DNA of 64,000 bases from Nannocystis sp. RBIL2 (GTDB lineage Bacteria > Myxococcota_A > Polyangia > Nannocystales > Nannocystaceae). The position numbers were made by a program, and so were the translations under genes. The stretch is from contig NZ_JAPNJW010000002.1 in the NCBI RefSeq assembly GCF_026626745.1, positions 1,760,151 to 1,824,150 of the forward strand, in the 5' to 3' direction. This document shows positions 57,983 through 64,000 of the stretch, one piece after another. A model generated the notes under the pieces. It made no database searches. It had not been told where the DNA came from and saw nothing but the letters and a program-made list of their open reading frames with translations. Positions within the stretch are counted from its first letter, which is position 1. Each line of letters begins with the position of its first letter.

Positions 57983-58218
57983 GCGCAGATTGCCGGCATT
58001 GTGATCGACCGCGGGGATTTCCGGGCCCGCGAAACACAATGCACATAGCGGCCGAATCGCTGCCATTCGTCGCCGTCAAGCGGCTGAGGTCGCCGGACCC
58101 TCCCTTTCGCCGCGCGGTTTCGCCCGCCCCTTCCTGCAGATTTCACCCAGCGCATGAATCCAATCCGCGCTCCGCGGATTCCAAAGCGTCGCCCGAACAA
58201 CCGTCCTGGAGGACCCGA
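57983..58218. other. Intergenic region, 236 bases
   Basis: No gene is seen. CCCGCGGTC/GACCGCGGGG-like and CCGGCATTGTG words occur, but no clear terminator or promoter. The mal-type cluster ends before this gap. Confidence 0.4.
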
Positions 58219-60324
58219 ATGCGTCGATTCCTGCTCCTGTCCCTCGGCCTGGCCGTCGCTCCCGCCTGTAGTTCGCCGACGCCGGCCGACCCCGGGAAGC
58301 CCGCTCCGCCGGCGGCCAAGCCCACCACCTCGCCGCCGCTCGCCACCCCCGCCGCGCCGGAGCCCGAGCTCATCCCGCGCGAGCTCCTGTTCGGCAACCC
58401 CGAGCGCGTGAACGTGCAGATCAGCCCCGACGGCAAGCACCTCAGCTGGGTCGCGCCGGTCGACGGCGTGCTCAACATCCACGTCGCGCCGGCGGATGAC
58501 GTGAGCAAGGGTCGCGCGGTCACCACCGACAAGGCGCGCGGCATCACCCAGTACTTCTGGTCCTACCGCCCCGACACCCTGCTCTACCTGCGCGACACCG
58601 GCGGCGACGAGGACTTCCACCTCAATTCGCTCGACCTCAACACCGGCGAGAGCCGCGACCTCACCCCCTATCCGAAGACGCGCGCCGGCGTCAACGGCGT
58701 CAGCCATCTCCACCCCGACGTCGTCCTCGTCGGCATGAACGACCGCGATCAACAGTGGCACGACCTCTACCGCGTCGATCTCGCTACCGGCAAGCGGACC
58801 GAGGTCGAGCGCAACGATGAGAAGCTCTCCGGCTACATCACCGACCCCGAGCTGAAGGTGCGCCTGGCCACCCGCTCGCGCGAGGACGGCGGCATCGACG
58901 TCCTCTCGCCCGACGGCAAGGGCGGGTGGAAGCCGTTCGAGCAGGTCCCGTTCGACGACGCGCTGAGCACCCACTTCGGCAGCATCACCACCGACGGCAA
59001 GACCCTGTACCTGCGAGACTCTCGCGACCGCAACACCGTCGCCCTGTTCGCCGTCGACCTCGCCAGCGGCGACAAGAAGCTGCTGCTCGAAGATCCGCGG
59101 GCCGACATCAGCGGCGCCCTGTCCGACCCGCGCACCGGCGTGGTGCGGGCGGTCGCCACCAACTACCTGCGCGAGGAGTGGAAGGCGCTCGACGACAGCG
59201 TCAGCCGCGACCTCGAGAAGCTCAAGGCGATCGGCCCCGGCGTCATCGGCATCAGCTCGGGCACGCTCGACGATCAGACCTGGATCGTCGCCTACTCGGC
59301 CGCCGAGGCGCCGGCGGTGTACTACCGCTACGCGCGCGGCAGCGGCGAGCTCACGCGGCTGTTCTCGGCCCGCCCCGCGCTCGACGGCAAGCCGCTGGTC
59401 AAGCAGTGGCCGCAGGAGATTCCGTCGCGCGACGGCCTGACGCTCGTCAGCTACCTGACCCTGCCGCACCAGACCGACCCGGAGCAGGACGGCAAGCCGA
59501 ACACCCCCGCGCCGCTGGTCCTGCACGTCCACGGCGGCCCGTGGGCGCGCGACACCTACGGCTACTCGTCCACGCCGCAGTGGCTGGCCAACCGCGGCTA
59601 CGCGGTGCTGCAGGTCAACTATCGCGGCTCGACCGGCTTCGGCAAGGACTTCGTCAACAAGTCCAACTTCGAGTGGGCCGGCAAGATGCACGAGGACCTG
59701 GTCGACGCCGTGAACTGGGCCGTGAAGCAGGGCATCACCACCGCCGACCAGGTCGCGATCATGGGCGGCAGCTACGGCGGCTACGCCGCTCTGGTCGGCC
59801 TGACCTTCACGCCCGACACCTTCAAGTGCGGCGTCGACGTCGTCGGTCCGTCCAACCTGTTGACCCTCTTCAACACCTTCCCGGCCTACTGGGCCAGCTT
59901 CATGCAGCAGTGGTACCACCGCGTCGGCGACTCGCGCACCGAGGAGGGCAAGCAGAAGCTGCTCGACCGCTCGCCGATCACCCACGTCGACAAGATCAAG
60001 AAGCCGCTGCTCATCGCCCAGGGCGCCAACGACCCGCGCGTCAAGCAGACCGAGAGCGACCAGATCGTCGAGGCCATGAAGGCCAAGAACATCCCCGTCA
60101 CCTACGTGCTGTTCCCCGACGAGGGCCACGGCTTCGCCCGCTCGGAGAACAGCAAGGCCTACACCGCCGCGGCCGAGGGCTTCCTCGGCACCTGCCTCGG
60201 CGGCCGCGTCGAGCCGATCGGCAAGGACCTGACCGGCTCGAGCATCACCGTCCCGGTCGGCGCCGACATCGTCCCCGGCCTGCCCGAGGCGCTGCGCTCG
60301 CACACGCAGGCGATCAAGAACTGA
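58219..60324 (+). CDS. S9 prolyl-oligopeptidase-family lipoprotein peptidase
   Basis: The 701 residues begin with a lipoprotein signal (Cys at 17) and a Pro/Thr/Ala linker of about 30 residues. An N-terminal beta-propeller region (about 60-410; ISPDGKHLSWVAPVDG, FHLNSLDLNTGE) is followed by the alpha/beta-hydrolase domain. The catalytic Ser is in IMGGSYGGYAAL, the Asp in AQGANDPRVKQ and the His in DEGHGFAR. GGAGG precedes the ATG. It probably trims peptides at the cell surface. Not obviously linked to the neighbouring sugar genes. Confidence 0.92.
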   Translation: MRRFLLLSLGLAVAPACSSPTPADPGKPAPPAAKPTTSPPLATPAAPEPELIPRELLFGNPERVNVQISPDGKHLSWVAPVDGVLNIHVAPADDVSKGRAVTTDKARGITQYFWSYRPDTLLYLRDTGGDEDFHLNSLDLNTGESRDLTPYPKTRAGVNGVSHLHPDVVLVGMNDRDQQWHDLYRVDLATGKRTEVERNDEKLSGYITDPELKVRLATRSREDGGIDVLSPDGKGGWKPFEQVPFDDALSTHFGSITTDGKTLYLRDSRDRNTVALFAVDLASGDKKLLLEDPRADISGALSDPRTGVVRAVATNYLREEWKALDDSVSRDLEKLKAIGPGVIGISSGTLDDQTWIVAYSAAEAPAVYYRYARGSGELTRLFSARPALDGKPLVKQWPQEIPSRDGLTLVSYLTLPHQTDPEQDGKPNTPAPLVLHVHGGPWARDTYGYSSTPQWLANRGYAVLQVNYRGSTGFGKDFVNKSNFEWAGKMHEDLVDAVNWAVKQGITTADQVAIMGGSYGGYAALVGLTFTPDTFKCGVDVVGPSNLLTLFNTFPAYWASFMQQWYHRVGDSRTEEGKQKLLDRSPITHVDKIKKPLLIAQGANDPRVKQTESDQIVEAMKAKNIPVTYVLFPDEGHGFARSENSKAYTAAAEGFLGTCLGGRVEPIGKDLTGSSITVPVGADIVPGLPEALRSHTQAIKN

Positions 60325-60828
60325 CGTGAGCCCGACGCGACGATCGCTGCGACCGAGGTCGCGGCGATCGTCGCGGAGGTCGATGATTGCGTGCAGTCGC
60401 AGCCGTCGACGCGCACGCGACTCTCGAGACGATGGACGTGCCCGCGGGCGTCTGGGCTCTGCTGCTCGCACGAGCCCGCAACGCCACTGCGAGCGGGCGT
60501 CACGAGGAGCCCGCGCCGCGGCGCCTGAGCCCGCTGCGCTGCGACCGTTCGTGACAACTTCCACGCCGGCGCTGCGCCACGGTCTTGCGAGATCCTGCCG
60601 AGCGTTCGGCCCACGCAGGGGTACTCCCTGCAGGTGTTAAGCGGCTCCTTGCCAAGCCACGTCCTCATGGCCTGCGAGACCCTACGACGCGTCGCTCGGC
60701 CCCCGGCGCCCCTTCGGCCGCGCGGTCTCGACCTGTCCTCGAGACCAGACCCACCTCGCTCCTGTCCTTTAGGACAGCCTCGTTCCGGCTCGCGCTCCCC
60801 GCGGTGTTCTTGATATGGTCGGATCCCC
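60325..60828. other. 504-base region without a supported gene
   Basis: Frames are short and Arg-rich, with no family pattern. It holds the hairpin at 60762-60777 and a weaker ACCTGTCCTCGAGACCAG unit at about 60731-60748. GTTCTTGATATGGTC at about 60807-60821 could be part of the promoter of the ClC gene that follows. Confidence 0.45.
60762..60777. repeat. Dispersed hairpin repeat (TTTA loop)
   Basis: Perfect CTGTCC-TTTA-GGACAG in the spacer upstream of the ClC gene. Confidence 0.8.
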
Positions 60829-63066
60829 GTGCCCGAGACGGAGCCCCCAGCGCCCGCGCGAGGTTCGCCCCCCGACCCCGCCGCGGCCTCCGGCAATCCG
60901 ACCGTGACGCGCCCGACCGGCGCGCACCGGATCGCCAGCGCCGAGGCCACCGGCTTCTTCGACGCCTTGCCGCACGGCACCGTGCTGATGCGCTTGTGGG
61001 CGCGCTTCGGCCTGCTCATGGGTCAGCAGCTCGCGCGGGTCGTCCGCGACGACCACGTCTTCCTCATCGTCATGGCCGCGGTGGTCGGCACCACCAGCGG
61101 CGTCGCGGCCGGCGCCCTCCTCGCGTGGATGGAGTACGCCTTCCGCCTGTTCCCGCGGCCCGAGGAGAGCAGCGCGCTCGTCCGCTGGGCCGCGGTCATC
61201 GGCGTCCCGGTGCTCGGCGGCCTCGCGGCGGGCGGCCTGCACTTCGTGCTGCGGCGGGTCATCCAGCAGCCGCTGGTGATGGGCATCCCCGCCGTGATCG
61301 AGGCCATCGCCCGCAAGCAGGGCACGATCCGCGGGCGCCAGGCGGTCATCGCCGGCGTCGGCACCGGCATCACGATCGGCAGCGGCGGCTCGTGCGGGCA
61401 CGAGGGCCCGAGCGTCGCCATCGGCGCGGCCGTCGGCAGCGTCCTCGCCCGCTTCTTCGGCCTGCGCATGCGCTGGCACCTGGCGATGGTCGGGGCCGGG
61501 TGCGCCGGCGGCCTCGCGGCGGCCTTCAACGCCCCGCTCGCGGGCGTCGTGTTCACCGTCGAGATCGTGTTCGGCGGCGCCATCGGCGGCAACATCGGCA
61601 CCATGTCGGTGTTCGTGCCGCTGATCGTCGCCGCGGTGGCGGGCACCTTCACCTCGCACGCCATCCGGGGCGAGCACCTGACCTTTGCGACAGTCCAGCA
61701 CGGCGACGCCATGCTCGCCGAGATGGGCCTGTTCATCGCCCTCGCCGCGCTGGCCGGCGTGCTCGGCACGCTGATGGGCCGCGCGGTGATCGGCACCACC
61801 AAGTGGTTCCAGAACCTGAAGGCCCCTGTCCTGCTCAAGCCGGCGATCGGCGCTTTCGGGGTCGGCCTGCTCGCCGCCGTCGTCTCCAACGACATCCTCG
61901 GCGGCGGTCTCCCGACCATCAACGAGGCGCTGCAGGGCCACCTCGGCTGGCAGCTCGCGCTGGCGCTGCTCGGCCTCAAGCTCGTCGCCACCGCCCTGAC
62001 CGTCGGCAGCGGCGGCTTCGGCGGCGTGTTCACGCCCTCGCTGTACGTCGGCGCCTGCCTCGGCACCGTCGTCGGCGCGGTCGCCCACTTCGCGCTCGGC
62101 CCGGGCGCCGAGTCGACCGCCGCCTACGCGCTCGTCGGCATGGGGGCGATCTTCGCCGCCACCATGCAGGCCCCGCTGACGCCGATCGTGATGATCTTCG
62201 AGCTCACCCGGGACTACCAGCTCATCCTCCCGCTGATGCTCGGCTGCATCCTCGCGGTGTTCGTCGCCCGGCGGATCTCCCCGCGCAGCCTGTTCCAGGA
62301 GATCCTCCACCAGCAGGGCGTGGTGCTCGGCCACGAGGCCGAGGTCGAGGTCATGAAGCGCGGCCACGTCGCCGACCTCATGCTGGCGCCGCCGCGCACC
62401 CTGTCCGAAGGGACAGGCGCTGCCGAGGTCCGGCGCGTCGCCCTCGACGAGGGTCGCTCGCCGTTCGTGGTCGACGACACCGGCGCGGTGGTCGGGTGGA
62501 TCGACGCCGACCTGCTGGCCAAGCGGGTCCTGCACGGTGATATCCCGGCCGACGCGGCCGCGCGCGACCTGATGACGGACGTCCAGCTCGCGCTGCTCTA
62601 CCCGACCGACACCCTCGCCGGGGCGATGCTGGCGTCCGCGCGCTCTTCCGCCGAGGTCCTGCCGGTGGTCGATCACGAGCGGCGCCTGGTCGGCGTGCTC
62701 CGCCGCGGCGACCTGCTCGCCCACTACAGCGACAAGGTGCTCGGCCAGCAAGAAGAGGCGGTGCACATGCACACGACCGGCGGCGCGGTCCACGGCCACG
62801 AGGTCGGCCTCGGCAAGGGCATGATCCTGGACCACATCATCGTCGGTCGCCGCTGGGCCGGCCGCACGCTCGCCGACCTGGCGCTGCGCTCGCAGACCGG
62901 CGCCACAGTGGTCGAGTGGCTGCGCGGCGAGGCCCCGCTGGCGATCGATCCCAACGCGCCGCTGGATCACAACGACGTCCTCGCCGTCGTCGGCACGCGC
63001 GAGCAGATCCTCGCGGCCCGCCGCATGGGCCCCACCCGCCCGGGCGTACCCGGCGTCGCGCCTTGA
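60829..63066 (+). CDS. ClC-type chloride channel/antiporter with CBS and RCK_C domains
   Basis: The 745-residue protein has the ClC core: GSGGSCGHEGPSVAIG (the gating Glu is present), GGFGGVFTPSL (GxFxP) and MGAIFAATMQAPLTPIVMIFE. About ten helices span residues 75-470. Two CBS domains (about 505-630) and a C-terminal RCK_C/TrkA-C-like domain (about 650-735; RTLADLALRSQTGATVVEWLRG, NDVLAVVGTREQI) follow. CBS plus RCK_C means gating by nucleotides or other ligands is likely. The start is GTG at 60829. A LSEGTG-coding hairpin repeat lies in the CBS region. Confidence 0.93.
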   Translation: MPETEPPAPARGSPPDPAAASGNPTVTRPTGAHRIASAEATGFFDALPHGTVLMRLWARFGLLMGQQLARVVRDDHVFLIVMAAVVGTTSGVAAGALLAWMEYAFRLFPRPEESSALVRWAAVIGVPVLGGLAAGGLHFVLRRVIQQPLVMGIPAVIEAIARKQGTIRGRQAVIAGVGTGITIGSGGSCGHEGPSVAIGAAVGSVLARFFGLRMRWHLAMVGAGCAGGLAAAFNAPLAGVVFTVEIVFGGAIGGNIGTMSVFVPLIVAAVAGTFTSHAIRGEHLTFATVQHGDAMLAEMGLFIALAALAGVLGTLMGRAVIGTTKWFQNLKAPVLLKPAIGAFGVGLLAAVVSNDILGGGLPTINEALQGHLGWQLALALLGLKLVATALTVGSGGFGGVFTPSLYVGACLGTVVGAVAHFALGPGAESTAAYALVGMGAIFAATMQAPLTPIVMIFELTRDYQLILPLMLGCILAVFVARRISPRSLFQEILHQQGVVLGHEAEVEVMKRGHVADLMLAPPRTLSEGTGAAEVRRVALDEGRSPFVVDDTGAVVGWIDADLLAKRVLHGDIPADAAARDLMTDVQLALLYPTDTLAGAMLASARSSAEVLPVVDHERRLVGVLRRGDLLAHYSDKVLGQQEEAVHMHTTGGAVHGHEVGLGKGMILDHIIVGRRWAGRTLADLALRSQTGATVVEWLRGEAPLAIDPNAPLDHNDVLAVVGTREQILAARRMGPTRPGVPGVAP
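62400..62417. repeat. Dispersed hairpin repeat, in coding sequence
   Basis: Perfect CCTGTCC-GAAG-GGACAGG (seven-base arms, four-base loop) in the first CBS domain of the ClC gene, encoding LSEGT. Confidence 0.85.
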
Positions 63067-63081
63067 TGTCCTTCGGGACAT
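63066..63081. repeat. Dispersed hairpin repeat with TTCG loop
   Basis: ATGTCC-TTCG-GGACAT, perfect six-base arms, occupies the junction between the ClC stop codon and the next gene. As RNA it forms a C(UUCG)G hairpin. Confidence 0.85.
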
Positions 63082-63096
63082 GTGATTTCGATCGTG

Positions 63097-63942
63097 ATGA
63101 CGCGCATGACCTGGGCCGCTCCGCATCCCGACCCGCTCCGCCTCCGCGCCGAGGTCGACGGCATGACGAGCGCCTACGCGAGCGCGCTCCTCGAGCACGT
63201 GCCGCGCGAGGACATCGTCGGCCTGTACGCCAAGGGCTCCGCGGTGAAGCCGTGGGACGCCCCGCTCGACTACGTGCCCGAGCTCAGCGACGTCGACCTG
63301 CACATCCTCGTGCGCGACCCGGCGCGCCTCGACGCGCACATCGGCGGCCTGCGCGGCGCCCTGGACCTGCAGGCGCGCGCCGAGGTCCTCTACTTCGAGC
63401 GCCTACGCGATCCGCTCCACGTGCCGCGGCCGCAGCTCGTCGCCCTGAACGCGCTCAAGGACCAGCCCCTCTACGTGCCGTCGGTGGCGAGCACCGTCCG
63501 CGTGCTGCTCGGCGCGCCGTACCCCACGGCGACCGCCCTCGACGCCGCGGCCATCCGGCGCGTCGACGCGGCCTCGCTCCTCCAGCACGAAGACTACGTC
63601 GCGAGGTTGCCGTGGCAGGTCGTGGACACGCCCGCGAAGTTCCTGTGGGGGCGCCTGCGCGACCTCGCGTGGCGCGTGTCGCCGACCGCCTCGCGGGTCC
63701 TCAGCGCGCTGGGCCTGCCCTACGCGGAGGCGTGGGGCGTCAATCGCTCGACCGCAGTGCAGCGGCTCGAAGCGCTCGGCGAGCCCGCGCTCGCTGCGAG
63801 CTACGCCGCCTTCTACGCATCGGCCTGGGACTTCTTTTTGTCCGGCTACACGGCCGGCGACGCGGCGCGCGGGGCGATCCTCGCGGGCGCCGAGACCCTC
63901 GAGCGCGGCGCGAGCATCGGCCGCGCCGCGCTCTCGACCTGA
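63097..63942 (+). CDS. Nucleotidyltransferase-fold protein
   Basis: The 281-residue protein begins with a region matching the minimal nucleotidyltransferase pattern: IVGLYAKGSAVKPWDAP, then SDVDLHILV (G-S ... D-x-D). A mostly helical C-terminal part (about 105-280) follows. This layout resembles aminoglycoside adenylyltransferase-like and MNT-type proteins. Substrate and function are unknown. Starts at 63082 (GTG), 63097 (ATG) and 63106 (ATG) are in frame; the ATG at 63097 is chosen because the GTG lies directly against the repeat hairpin. Confidence 0.7.
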   Translation: MTRMTWAAPHPDPLRLRAEVDGMTSAYASALLEHVPREDIVGLYAKGSAVKPWDAPLDYVPELSDVDLHILVRDPARLDAHIGGLRGALDLQARAEVLYFERLRDPLHVPRPQLVALNALKDQPLYVPSVASTVRVLLGAPYPTATALDAAAIRRVDAASLLQHEDYVARLPWQVVDTPAKFLWGRLRDLAWRVSPTASRVLSALGLPYAEAWGVNRSTAVQRLEALGEPALAASYAAFYASAWDFFLSGYTAGDAARGAILAGAETLERGASIGRAALST

Positions 63943-64000
63943 GCCATGCTCCTCGCCGCCGGCTGCCGTGGACGAGCCCGGTATCGAGCTCGACCCGCCT
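63943..64000. other. Window end
   Basis: A GTG at 63968 opens a frame to the window edge (DEPGIELDPP), which could be the start of another gene. There is too little sequence to call it. Confidence 0.2.

Noticed and set aside
57925..60564. Minus-strand frame of 879 residues opposite the S9 peptidase
   Set aside because: Antisense shadow; the peptidase has its complete catalytic triad and a ribosome-binding site.
60769..63339. Minus-strand frame of 856 residues opposite the ClC channel
   Set aside because: Antisense shadow of a well-conserved channel gene.

Overview
The window looks like chromosomal DNA of a very GC-rich myxobacterium, most likely of the Nannocystis/Plesiocystis group. This is inferred from roughly 70% or higher GC, eukaryote-like Ser/Thr kinases with long Ala/Pro tails, and many secreted lipoproteins with Thr/Gly/Glu-rich linkers after the lipobox. 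No phage, insertion sequence, CRISPR array or rRNA was seen. One tRNA-Met (CAT) gene with a terminator lies at 8.1 kb. Most reading frames on the opposite strand of real genes are GC-driven shadows and were left out.

Layout. 1-7.8 kb (minus): a thiolase, 3-hydroxybutyryl-CoA dehydrogenase, crotonase, acyl-CoA dehydrogenase series that interconverts acetyl-CoA and butyryl-CoA, then a lipoprotein, a second acyl-CoA dehydrogenase, a membrane protein and an RlmD/TrmA-type rRNA methyltransferase. 8.5-15.5 kb: two divergent Ser/Thr kinases and a histidine kinase with an unusual XylR_N/V4R sensor. 15.6-24.2 kb: a pirin, an ACP/acyl-AMP ligase/acyltransferase fusion, an OmpA protein with thrombospondin type-3 repeats, an ArsC-like protein, a small outer-membrane protein and a class V aminotransferase. 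24.6-26.4 kb: two related cysteine-rich antistasin-like secreted proteins. 26.6-34.1 kb: a minus-strand operon (lipoprotein, FecA-like TonB receptor, PepSY membrane protein, spermidine-synthase-like enzyme, ATP-grasp ligase) divergent from a second lipoprotein, with Fur-box-like palindromes between them. 34-39.6 kb: a roadblock-like protein, a ferredoxin, two YbhN/LPG-synthase-like membrane proteins and an alkyl sulfatase. 40-58 kb: alpha-glucan use, with three secreted GH13 lipoproteins, a LamB-type porin, MalK, a MalE-MalF fusion and MalG. Set among these are an epimerase/LysR pair with a palindromic operator and a P450/TetR pair with a larger one. 58-64 kb: a prolyl-oligopeptidase lipoprotein, a ClC chloride channel with CBS and RCK_C domains, and a nucleotidyltransferase-like protein.

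The strongest signal not explained by ordinary genes is a family of short hairpins dispersed over the window. Their core is TGTCC-N4-GGACA, usually extended to CATGTCC or CCTGTCC, with variants such as CATGCCC, CATGTTC and CATGCTT. They occur singly or in clusters, fill several intergenic spacers completely, and also lie in frame inside genes of unrelated function. No associated transposase is visible in the window.

How the genes fit together (inference). The mal-type region would let the cell degrade starch outside, pass oligosaccharides through the LamB-type porin, and import them by the MalEF-G-K transporter. The iron-type operon pairs a TonB receptor with two enzymes that could make or modify a polyamine conjugate, which is the best candidate for an undescribed small system here.
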